Shown here: piece after piece, positions 1-5,317 of the stretch
Numbering within the stretch: position 1 is the stretch's first letter
Layout: every line of letters begins with the position of its first letter
Position numbers and translations under genes: made by a program
Assembly: GCA_003508565.1 (NCBI GenBank)
Contig: DNUI01000108.1
Location: 3,331-8,647 of the forward strand
DNA from: Syntrophaceae bacterium
Lineage (GTDB): Bacteria; Desulfobacterota; Syntrophia; Syntrophales; UBA2185
Direction: 5' to 3'
DNA: 5,317 bases
The notes under the pieces: generated by a model
What the model saw: the letters and a program-made list of their open reading frames with translations, nothing else
What the model was told of the DNA's origin: nothing
Databases searched by the model: none

Positions 1-240
1 GCGGCATTTATGGAGACCTACCTTTCACGTTTCAAATGATTCCACGAATTTTCAAAGTGTTATGCATACAGGGATAATTTCACGCTGACACGCAGGATGA
101 AGATTAATTCCGGAAGAACGCTGCTGCCGGGGGTTTAAGAAGATCGGGGAAAAAGATTAATTAAAAGCCGTCCCGGTGAGGTTACCAAATGTTATTCAAT
201 CATTTCCTGTTATTGAAGCTGCACTTGTTGCGGATCTGTT
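1..240. other. Left-edge noncoding stretch downstream of the response regulator
   Basis: No convincing gene is seen here. On the minus strand an ATG at 7-5 follows a weak AGGT-type ribosome site about 9 bases upstream, so the next leftward gene could start at the very edge, but only seven bases are visible. On the plus strand two short open stretches enter from the left: one stops at 37-39 and another runs about 25 codons to a TAA near 94. Either could be the tail of a gene outside the window, and neither can be assigned. The 9-base string AGATTAATT occurs twice (about 100 and 153) with no evident function. No clear hairpin-plus-T-run terminator follows the regulator gene. Confidence 0.4.
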
Positions 241-1593
241 TCAGGGCGCGCCGTTTTTAAACAAGCCGTAGCGCTGGATTTTGGTCCGCAGTGTTTTACG
301 ATCAATACCTAGAAGTTGGGCCGCCTTGCTCTGATTCCAGGATGTTGTATTCAGTGCCTGGATGATTTGTTTTCGTTCCGCTTCCTCAAGGGGCGGTAAA
401 AGTGGCAATGTATCATCACGCTTAAGACGGAATCTTTCCGGCAGGTGTTCGGGGAGGATCACCATAAAAGGGGACAGGAGCAGGGTTTGCTCCAAAACAT
501 TCTGCAGTTCGCGAACATTTCCCGGCCATTTATACGCCATAAGAAGCTCCATGGCCTCATCGGAAATGCGGACAGACGGGTACCCCAACTTTTTCAGGAG
601 GGATTCGACCAATTGAGGTAAATCTTCCTTATGTTCCCGCAGAGGGGGCATATGCAAGCGCACCACAAAGCGGTAGAGTAGATCGGACCGGAAGGTGTTT
701 TTTCTTACTTCATCATCGATAGTACGGTTCGTTGCCGCAACGACCCGGACATTGAAATTCTTGACTTCGTGGCCACCGAGCCGTCTGACTTCCCCGCTCT
801 GCATGAAGCGCAGAAGCTTTCCCTGGAGGGAGGGTGGCATTTCTGTGATTTCATCAAGAAAAATCGTGCCGGTATGTGCGGAGGCAAATAAACCTTCGTG
901 TTTATGATCTGCTCCCGTGTATGCTCCCTTTTCGTACCCAAACATTTCTGAATCCAAAAGAGTGTCGGGAATAGCGCCGCAGTGAACCACGATAAAGGGT
1001 TTCTCCCGGCGGTAGCTCAACTGATGGAGAGCCCGTGTCGCTAGTTCTTTTCCCGTGCCGCTTTCACCTTCGATCAAGACACTCGCATCTGCATCAGCGA
1101 TGCGAACGATCTGTTTATAAAATTCCACCATGGTTGCGGAAGAACCTATAAATTGTGGTTCGCCTGTTATTTTCGGCTCCCCCTGTAAACGGCGCTGCCT
1201 GAGTTCCCGCACTTCGAGCACTTTTTGTACCATGGCGCGAATGGCTTCCGGCGAAAATGGTTTACTGATGTAATCCCATGCCCCCAAACGCAATGCCTCC
1301 ATGGTGGTTTCCAGTGATCCGTATGCGGTCATAAGGATCACGGGTAATTCCGACCATTTTTCACGTACATGGCGGAGAAACTGAAGGCCATCAATCTCCG
1401 GCATTCTGATGTCCGACATCAAGAGATCGTACTGAGAGAGATCCTTTTTCAGTGCTTCTATCCCCGAGGTATACGAGTCCACCTTATAGCCTTCCCGTGA
1501 GAGTGCTTCCTGCAGGAACTCACAGGCTACTGCATCATCATCTATCACAAGAATACGGATATGTTTTATATTGCTGCGCACACTGTTTCTCAT
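241..1593 (-). CDS. Sigma-54-dependent response regulator, NtrC family (receiver, AAA+, Fis-type HTH)
   Basis: A 450-residue cytoplasmic transcription activator of the two-component NtrC class. The receiver domain (about 12-125) has the acidic pocket D18-D20, phosphoacceptor D61 in SDIRMPEIDG, T89 and K111. The AAA+ domain (about 147-385) has Walker A GESGTGKE (176-183), the sigma-54 contact loop as GAYTGA (223-228), Walker B TIFLDE (243-248), ATNR (287-290), the arginine-finger region FRSDLLYRF (301-309) and sensor II WPGNVREL (356-363). A Fis-type helix-turn-helix ends the protein (about 402-445). Length and order are normal for the family. The loop has Tyr where GAFTGA has Phe, a known tolerated variant. 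An in-frame TAA 6-8 bases upstream rules out a longer start. No good Shine-Dalgarno precedes the ATG; GTG at 1581 is a possible alternative. Its regulon and partner kinase cannot be told from this window. Confidence 0.95.
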   Translation of the reverse strand: MRNSVRSNIKHIRILVIDDDAVACEFLQEALSREGYKVDSYTSGIEALKKDLSQYDLLMSDIRMPEIDGLQFLRHVREKWSELPVILMTAYGSLETTMEALRLGAWDYISKPFSPEAIRAMVQKVLEVRELRQRRLQGEPKITGEPQFIGSSATMVEFYKQIVRIADADASVLIEGESGTGKELATRALHQLSYRREKPFIVVHCGAIPDTLLDSEMFGYEKGAYTGADHKHEGLFASAHTGTIFLDEITEMPPSLQGKLLRFMQSGEVRRLGGHEVKNFNVRVVAATNRTIDDEVRKNTFRSDLLYRFVVRLHMPPLREHKEDLPQLVESLLKKLGYPSVRISDEAMELLMAYKWPGNVRELQNVLEQTLLLSPFMVILPEHLPERFRLKRDDTLPLLPPLEEAERKQIIQALNTTSWNQSKAAQLLGIDRKTLRTKIQRYGLFKNGAP

Positions 1594-1705
1594 AGGGGTT
1601 TAAATGTCCAAGTATTAATAGCAGTTTTACTACCCTTAAAGGACAATGTTCGTCAATGAAAATTTATCAACGGCTATCAGTTTTGCTCTTGTTTTGCCGA
1701 GGAGA

Positions 1706-2563
1706 TCAATGTATCTTGTGTCGGGAAACTTTTGCTTTTCTGGTGGATCTCCTGAAGCCTTCTTCCAGGAGCTGTAAGGCCTCTTGTTCCCTTATTTTGA
1801 TATTCTTCTCACCCATCACTACGGCAATAATTCTTGTATTTTCTCTCTTTGCCGTGGCAACTACGTGAAAACCTGATGCGCTCACGAAGCCTGTTTTCAG
1901 GCCATCAACATCAGAATGTTGTTTTATCAGGGTGTTGCTGTTTTCTTGGGTAATGCCCCGGAATTGATACTCCTTCATGGAATGAATGTGTAATGCTTGC
2001 GGAAAATCACGGATAAAGGCATTAGAAAGCGTGAGAATATCCCGAGCGGTTGACACGTGTCCTTGTACCGGAAGTCCATGAGGATTCATAAAGCGACTGT
2101 GTTTCATACCCAATTCCCGGGCTCTGGCATTCATCATCTCCACAAATTTCTCAACATTACCTCCAAGGTATTCCGCGACTGCCACACTGGCATCGTTTGC
2201 GGAAACAATGGTTATGCCCTTGATAAGATCATCGAGTGCTACTTCATTATCATCTACAAGATACATACTCGATCCTCCGGTGAGTTGGGCATTCACGCTT
2301 ATTTTTACCATATCGGTAAGTTTGATTTTTCCCGTATTGACTGCTTCCTGCACGAGATACAAAGTAAGAATTTTGGTCAGGGAAGCCGGTGGCATCTGTT
2401 TATCGGGGTTTTTTATATAGAGGATTTTACCGCTCACCGCATTCATCACAATTGCAGATTTTGCTTTAATTTTACTTCGGGGTGCAGCGAGAAGCTCACA
2501 TGGGGAGCATAAAAAAGAAACAACCAGAAGGCACAAGCATAAAGCAAATCTTCTTATGTTCAT
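1706..2563 (-). CDS. D-alanyl-D-alanine carboxypeptidase, peptidase S11 family, short form
   Basis: A 285-residue periplasmic penicillin-binding protein that trims the terminal D-Ala from peptidoglycan pentapeptides. It has a basic-hydrophobic signal peptide (MNIRRF followed by a 15-residue hydrophobic core) with likely cleavage near A27. The catalytic motifs are complete and in order: SLTK (S61 nucleophile, K64), SAN (121-123) and KTG (223-225). It ends about 60 residues after KTG, so it lacks the C-terminal beta domain and amphipathic anchor of the PBP5/DacA form and resembles the short PBP7-like layout. The start at 2563 is chosen because AAGGA (2577-2573) lies 9 bases upstream and the signal peptide begins exactly there; a longer frame from 2653 would put polar residues before it and runs into the pseudogene. 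dac-type is clear, but a specific dac or pbp name is not justified. The response regulator gene follows 112 bp downstream on the same strand. Confidence 0.93.
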   Translation of the reverse strand: MNIRRFALCLCLLVVSFLCSPCELLAAPRSKIKAKSAIVMNAVSGKILYIKNPDKQMPPASLTKILTLYLVQEAVNTGKIKLTDMVKISVNAQLTGGSSMYLVDDNEVALDDLIKGITIVSANDASVAVAEYLGGNVEKFVEMMNARARELGMKHSRFMNPHGLPVQGHVSTARDILTLSNAFIRDFPQALHIHSMKEYQFRGITQENSNTLIKQHSDVDGLKTGFVSASGFHVVATAKRENTRIIAVVMGEKNIKIREQEALQLLEEGFRRSTRKAKVSRHKIH

Positions 2564-2572
2564 TATGTGAAA

Positions 2573-2577
2573 TCCTT
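2573..2577 (-). promoter_or_regulatory. Ribosome binding site that sets the carboxypeptidase start
   Basis: AAGGA on the minus strand lies 9 bases before the ATG at 2563-2561. It supports that start over the in-frame ATG 90 bases upstream at 2653, which has no comparable site. Confidence 0.65.
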
Positions 2578-2587
2578 GACGGTAAAA

Positions 2588-2617
2588 ATTAGCGTGGGAT
2601 GAACTACTAAAAGTTAA
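2588..2617 (-). promoter_or_regulatory. Possible sigma-70-type promoter for the carboxypeptidase gene
   Basis: Reading the minus strand, TTAACT (2617-2612) and GCTAAT (2593-2588) are separated by 18 bases and sit about 25 bases before the start codon. Each is only a partial match to TTGACA and TATAAT. The position is right, but the match is weak enough to occur by chance in this AT-rich stretch. Confidence 0.25.
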
Positions 2618-2670
2618 ATAAGTACATGCAATCGTGTAGTTACCATCGAGCATCGGATTTTCCCCGGCGA

Positions 2671-3082
2671 TGTGTAAGGGAGTGTAAAATATAATCCACT
2701 GCTTGATCTCGCTCGCAGAGCGTCTTGACTAGTGCCAGAATCATGGCCGGGCTTATTGAGTTAAGGTAGCCGGAGCATATTCCGGGACTATAGATGGGCA
2801 ATCAAGACCGTCTACATTTTCATAGACACGAGCATCTTAAAATAACCTGTGCATAATGGGCTAGCATATCCATTAATTCTGGTACGAGGGGAGAAAAAAA
2901 GACGGTATCTATATGAGCCCCGTGTTCTTTTAATCAGCGGGTAGTGCCTTCACGTAAAATCTTTTGGTTTAGGCGCTGTTTCACAGCATTCACCGCATAC
3001 TACACCACACCTCCGTCAGCACGGTCCAGGTTGCCATAACCTATACCCAGGGTACACGGGTCTTTTGATTTACAGATCCCAT
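2671..3082 (-). pseudogene. Decayed [NiFe]-hydrogenase maturation endopeptidase (M52/HycI-HupD type)
   Basis: A broken gene recovered by joining frames on the minus strand. It starts at ATG 3082 (MGSVNQKTRV), then shifts frame near 3050 into LGIGYGNLDRADGGVV, the N-terminal glycine loop and GN-x4-D signature of the family. A TAG (3002-3000) follows, then YAVNAVKQRL, a TGA (2936-2934), and LVPELMDMLAHYAQVI. A shift near 2838 leads into DARVYENVDGLDCPS and VPEYAPATLT. A shift back near 2757 gives ISPAMILALVKTLCERD, the family's C-terminal helix. The protease normally cuts the C-terminal tail of the hydrogenase large subunit after nickel insertion. Here the acidic nickel ligand after RAD is Gly, the VDAH block reads DAR, and a TAA interrupts where the late His is expected. 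The end is eroded and its limit (about 2671) is approximate. The family was recognised from motifs by eye, without a database search. It lies directly downstream of the large-subunit remnant. Confidence 0.83.
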
Positions 3083-3126
3083 GAAGATATAAGATTTTTT
3101 GCTGAGTTCTCTATAGCGAAAAAACA

Positions 3127-3168
3127 GCGTGCGGGCAAACTATTTTTGTTCACCCGCGTGCGGGCAAA
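3127..3168. repeat. Pair of 13-base direct repeats with an embedded inverted repeat
   Basis: GCGTGCGGGCAAA occurs at 3127-3139 and again, exactly, at 3156-3168. The second copy is preceded by CCC, making CCCGC-GT-GCGGG (3153-3164), a tight inverted repeat. The pair lies in the junction between the two hydrogenase pseudogenes, where the operon's spacer should be. It could be a duplication scar or part of an old intergenic hairpin. Two copies are too few to call an array. Confidence 0.6.
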
Positions 3169-3180
3169 TCGATCAGTTTT

Positions 3181-3434
3181 TGTAGTACCGTGCAATACGA
3201 TCCAAAATGTGCCGTCTGTTTTTACCGGTATCATCTCCAGGGTCATCTTTCCTACAACGTCTGTCGTGCACGATAGACACAGATCGTTACAGCGAATTAT
3301 CGCCTTCCCGCACGGTTCAACATTCCTTCGGTGAACCTGGTGCCAGCGACGAAGGCTTTGGCCACCAGCCTCGATGCCGTATGCATTGCCCAGGTATCAA
3401 AAAGAGGATTATATGAAGAGAAAAGTACCCTATA
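3181..3434 (-). pseudogene. C-terminal remnant of a [NiFe]-hydrogenase large subunit
   Basis: Minus-strand remnant in two frames. The first (about 3434-3300) includes AMHTASRLVAKAFVAG and TRFTEGMLNR, matching the helix and EG-L/M-LNR stretch that precede the C-terminal nickel motif. After a one-base shift near 3300 the second frame reads CNDLCLSCTTDVVGKM (3291-3244), clearly derived from the family's SYDPCxSCxTHxxGKM. Both cysteines survive, but Pro has become Leu and the conserved His before the processing site has become Asp. About 20 further residues (TLEMIPVKTDG and onward) correspond to the tail removed by the maturation peptidase, and the frame then stays open to 3070, so the original stop seems lost. 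Upstream, RVLFSS (about 3432-3415) may be a corrupted RGxLFHH block, set too close and implying an internal deletion; this part is weak. The N-terminal nickel motif, most of the subunit and the small subunit are missing. Confidence 0.8.
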
Positions 3435-3449
3435 CGCTATGGGCACCGA

Positions 3450-3478
3450 AGAGCGTGGTTCCCGCTTGACAACGCTCT
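3450..3478. repeat. Seven-base inverted repeat at the edge of the hydrogenase remnant
   Basis: AGAGCGT (3450-3456) and ACGCTCT (3472-3478) are perfect complements around a 15-base loop. No T-run follows on either strand, so it is not a standard terminator. It sits where hydrogenase-like sequence gives out and the AT-rich region before the hydrolase gene begins. Confidence 0.45.
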
Positions 3479-3510
3479 CACATGAAGGATACATTAATAA
3501 ATACTATTTG

Positions 3511-3521
3511 TATCAATGATA
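3511..3521. promoter_or_regulatory. Operator-like dyad TATCAATGATA upstream of the hydrolase gene
   Basis: A perfect 5-base inverted repeat around one central base. A further TGATAC (3537-3542) complements GTATCA (3510-3515), so related half-sites flank the likely -10 region. This could bind a repressor or activator of the hydrolase gene. In AT-rich DNA such dyads also arise by chance. Confidence 0.3.
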
Positions 3522-3534
3522 TGTAAACTTTGAG

Positions 3535-3540
3535 TATGAT
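3535..3540 (+). promoter_or_regulatory. Probable -10 element for the MBL-fold hydrolase gene
   Basis: TATGAT matches five of six bases of TATAAT and lies 27 bases before the start codon. The best -35 candidate 18 bases upstream (TATCAA, 3511-3516) is poor and overlaps the dyad, so the promoter may need an activator or be misplaced. Confidence 0.35.
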
Positions 3541-3555
3541 ACATAGAAGAGAGGG

Positions 3556-3563
3556 AAAGGAGG
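3556..3563 (+). promoter_or_regulatory. Strong ribosome binding site of the MBL-fold hydrolase gene
   Basis: AAAGGAGG is a near-perfect Shine-Dalgarno with a short spacing of 4 bases to the ATG at 3568. It decides the start and so brings the N-terminal hydrophobic segment into the protein. Confidence 0.8.
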
Positions 3564-3567
3564 CTGT

Positions 3568-4302
3568 ATGAATAATCTCTTGATAGTGGCGAATTTTGTA
3601 ATTGTGTTCTGTGCCTTTAACACCCATGCACGTGGATTCGAAATGGATTCTATTCAGACGTCCGCCGGTGAATTGAAAATTACCTTTCTCGGTCATGGCA
3701 CCCTCATGTTCTCTTTTGGCAGGAAAATCGTTCATGTCGATCCTGTGGGGCAGATGGCTGATTACAAAACGCTTTCCAAGGCCGACATCATTCTTGTAAC
3801 TCATGAACATTCTGACCACCTGGATACTGAGGCTATTGCGAAGCTCCGTACCTCAAAAACAATATTGATGATGACTGATAATTGCGCGAAGCAAGTAAAG
3901 GGCGCTATTGTCATGCGTAACGGTGACATTAAAACCGTTGAAGGATTAATAATTGAAGCTGTCCCGGCCTTCAATCTGGTTCATATGCGTTCTCCGGGAA
4001 CACCGTTCCATCCGAAGGGTGTCGGTAACGGGTATGTGATCTCCTTTGGTGACACGCGGGTATATGTGGCGGGTGATACGGAAAATACGCCGGAGATGAA
4101 AGCACTAAAAGCCATCGACATTGCCTTTTTGCCGATGAATCTTCCCTACACAATGACTCCGGATATGGTTGCCGATGCGGCGAAGGCCTTCCGTCCCAAG
4201 GTCCTGTACCCCTACCACTATGGTGATACGGATGCCTCAAAACTGGTCGAGCTGTTGAAGGACATCCCGGAAATAGACGTGCGCATCCGTAACATGAAAT
4301 AG
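3568..4302 (+). CDS. Metallo-beta-lactamase-fold hydrolase with N-terminal signal peptide
   Basis: A 244-residue MBL-fold protein of the UPF0173/Lactamase_B_3-like group. After the N-terminus comes the fold's first strand (ITFLGHGTLMF, about 38-48), then the metal motif THEHSDHLD (H79, H81, D83, H84), FHPKGVGNGY with H148 as the likely third His, VAGDT with bridging D170, and YPYHYGD with H217 near the C-terminus. All ligands for a two-metal site are present, so it should be an active hydrolase; the substrate cannot be told. Residues 4-17 are hydrophobic and are followed by NTHA-RG, a plausible cleavage site after A21, suggesting export to the periplasm. The n-region has no Lys or Arg, which weakens that call, but the strong Shine-Dalgarno supports this start. 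An alternative Met at 26 would give a cytoplasmic form and lacks such a site. It is monocistronic in the window and converges on the CaiB/BaiF gene. Confidence 0.9.
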   Translation: MNNLLIVANFVIVFCAFNTHARGFEMDSIQTSAGELKITFLGHGTLMFSFGRKIVHVDPVGQMADYKTLSKADIILVTHEHSDHLDTEAIAKLRTSKTILMMTDNCAKQVKGAIVMRNGDIKTVEGLIIEAVPAFNLVHMRSPGTPFHPKGVGNGYVISFGDTRVYVAGDTENTPEMKALKAIDIAFLPMNLPYTMTPDMVADAAKAFRPKVLYPYHYGDTDASKLVELLKDIPEIDVRIRNMK

Positions 4303-4325
4303 CATTCTGGGGAGGATGGCAGGAG

Positions 4326-5317
4326 TTAACTGAATAAACCCGTATTTTCAAAATCTTTTATCTCTTCCTCTGAATAACCGATTTCGAGGAGGACCTCTTT
4401 CGTGTGAATGCCGGGGGGCATACCGGTATTTTTGTAGTGGGGTGGCGTTTCGGAAAATTTTATGGGGCTGGCGAGTTGCCGCACCTTTCCCCCATCGGGA
4501 AGACCCACTTCAACCACGAGGCCCCGTTCTGTTGCGTGACTGTTGTAGAGCGCCTCTGACAAGGAAAGAACCGGCTCCACACATGCGTCAACGTTGCGGA
4601 ATTCTTCCGTCCACTCATCCCTCGTCTTCGTTTTGATTATTTCACGGACACGTTTTTTAGCGATTGCAATATCCGGGGGAGCAATGCCTCCCGGAATAAG
4701 GTCAGGACATTTGATAGTTTCGCAGAATGCGGCAAAAAATTGAGGTTCGATACTGCCGACGCTTAAATACTTACCGTCTTTTGTTTCATAGAAATCATAG
4801 AGGGATCCGCCATTAAGGAGAGTGCTTTCACGTACCGGATCCTGCCCGTCAACCAGGAAATTCGCGCCATACATGGCGTTGAATGCGACCATTCCGTCAG
4901 TCATGGAAATATCAATGTGCCGACCTTTCCCTGTCTTGCTCCGATACACAACAGCGGCAAGAATGCCTATAACTGCGTTATTGGATCCTGAGGCAATATC
5001 GGCAATTTGCATGCCCGTCAGGTTCGGCCCTGATGCTTTTCTCCCTGAATAGGACATAACGCCGGATCGGGCCAGATAATTGATATCATGTCCGGCCCTG
5101 TCCCGAAAAGGGCCGTTCTGTCCATAGCCGGTCAATGAACAATAGACAAGGGAGGGATTTATTTTTTTCAAGCTCACATAGTCCAGACCAAACTTTGCCA
5201 TGACTCCGGGACGAAACTGTTCAATCAGAATGTCATATGTGGCAATCAACTGATGAATGATCTTCACCGCCCTGCTGTCTTTCAGATTCAAGTGCATAGA
5301 CCGCTTGCCCCGACCTA
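4326..5317 (-). CDS. CaiB/BaiF family protein, alpha-methylacyl-CoA racemase-like (N-terminus beyond window)
   Basis: A partial gene. From the Met codon at 5297-5295, 323 residues run to a TAA at 4328-4326, but that Met is internal: the frame stays open to the right edge and adds GRGKRS, the family's N-terminal RGKRS motif. Counting from that Met, VLIEQFRPGV-type sequence (ILIEQFRPGV, 23-32) and CSLTGYGQNGP (53-63) are class III CoA-transferase superfamily signatures. GHDINYLA has H70-D71; D100 follows 30 residues on, and E184 in GSIEPQF 84 further. In the Mycobacterium tuberculosis racemase MCR the catalytic His126, Asp156 and Glu241 lie 30 and 85 apart, a near-exact match, so alpha-proton racemisation of a 2-methylacyl-CoA is the best reading. 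By that alignment about 50 residues lie outside the window, giving a full length near 380, normal for the family. A CoA-transferase role is not excluded. It points to fatty or branched-chain acyl-CoA metabolism. Confidence 0.9.
   Translation of the reverse strand, partial: GRGKRSMHLNLKDSRAVKIIHQLIATYDILIEQFRPGVMAKFGLDYVSLKKINPSLVYCSLTGYGQNGPFRDRAGHDINYLARSGVMSYSGRKASGPNLTGMQIADIASGSNNAVIGILAAVVYRSKTGKGRHIDISMTDGMVAFNAMYGANFLVDGQDPVRESTLLNGGSLYDFYETKDGKYLSVGSIEPQFFAAFCETIKCPDLIPGGIAPPDIAIAKKRVREIIKTKTRDEWTEEFRNVDACVEPVLSLSEALYNSHATERGLVVEVGLPDGGKVRQLASPIKFSETPPHYKNTGMPPGIHTKEVLLEIGYSEEEIKDFENTGLFS

Noticed and set aside
2057..2512. A 151-codon plus-strand open frame
   Set aside because: It lies wholly opposite the carboxypeptidase, is rich in His, Ile and Phe as antisense frames tend to be, and resembles no family I know.
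2564..2653. A 30-residue N-terminal extension of the carboxypeptidase from ATG 2653
   Set aside because: It would place a polar segment before a complete signal peptide and lacks a ribosome site, while AAGGA sits 9 bases before the ATG at 2563.
2883..2936. Resemblance of LKEHGAHIDTVFFSP to a heptose-bisphosphate phosphatase motif
   Set aside because: The zinc Cys is missing and the flanking segments in the same frame fit a hydrogenase maturation peptidase.
3024..3066. A terminator-like ACCC/GGGT stem followed by CTTTT on the plus strand
   Set aside because: The stem is only four base pairs with a long loop, no plus-strand gene ends there, and it lies in protease pseudogene sequence.
2890..3170. 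A group II intron or structured RNA, suggested by GTGCG strings and small hairpins such as GCTGT-TTC-ACAGC and CCGT-CAGC-ACGG
   Set aside because: No domain V-like hairpin or reverse transcriptase is present, and the same bases read as maturation-protease codons on the minus strand.
3413..3469. An 18-residue plus-strand small ORF (MKRKVPYTLW...) with an AGAGG site 5 bases upstream
   Set aside because: Although start and spacing are good, it overlaps the antisense hydrogenase fragment, is very short and has no recognisable features.
3065..3519. Several short plus-strand open frames in the central region
   Set aside because: They are antisense to minus-strand hydrogenase remnants, which explain the sequence better. 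None has a convincing ribosome site or motif.
4303..4325. A bidirectional terminator between the convergent hydrolase and CaiB/BaiF genes
   Set aside because: The 23-base gap contains no inverted repeat or T-run on either strand.

Overview
The window carries four protein genes and, between two of them, about 1 kb that looks empty but reads as the ruins of a [NiFe]-hydrogenase locus. Moderate GC, an NtrC-type sigma-54 activator, an exported D,D-peptidase, an acyl-CoA enzyme of the CaiB/BaiF superfamily and a lost hydrogenase together suggest a Gram-negative anaerobe of the Desulfobacterota/syntroph type. That placement is inference; nothing here fixes the taxon.

Left part, minus strand: a response regulator with receiver, AAA+ and Fis-type helix-turn-helix domains (241-1593) lies 112 bp downstream of a D-alanyl-D-alanine carboxypeptidase gene (1706-2563). 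The two point the same way and may share transcripts. No sigma-54 promoter or partner histidine kinase is visible in the window. The first 240 bases hold no convincing gene.

Centre, 2564-3567: no intact gene. Frame-by-frame reading of the minus strand recovers two adjacent broken genes in the order expected of a hydrogenase operon. First comes the C-terminal end of a [NiFe]-hydrogenase large subunit (about 3181-3434), with a frameshift and a ruined DPCxxCxxH nickel motif. Next comes a hydrogenase maturation endopeptidase (about 2671-3082), with at least three frameshifts, two in-frame stops and a substituted nickel-ligand position. The substrate tail and the protease that would cut it have decayed side by side. 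The small subunit and the rest of the large subunit are absent, and an AT-rich promoter region for the next gene takes their place.

Right part: a plus-strand metallo-beta-lactamase-fold hydrolase with a probable signal peptide (3568-4302) converges, 23 bp apart, on a minus-strand CaiB/BaiF family gene that runs off the right edge (4326-5317). That gene keeps the His, Asp and Glu residues, at the right spacing, of alpha-methylacyl-CoA racemases, so it is better read as a racemase-like enzyme than as a generic CoA-transferase.

I see no new multi-gene system. The strongest observation is the hidden, decayed hydrogenase locus.
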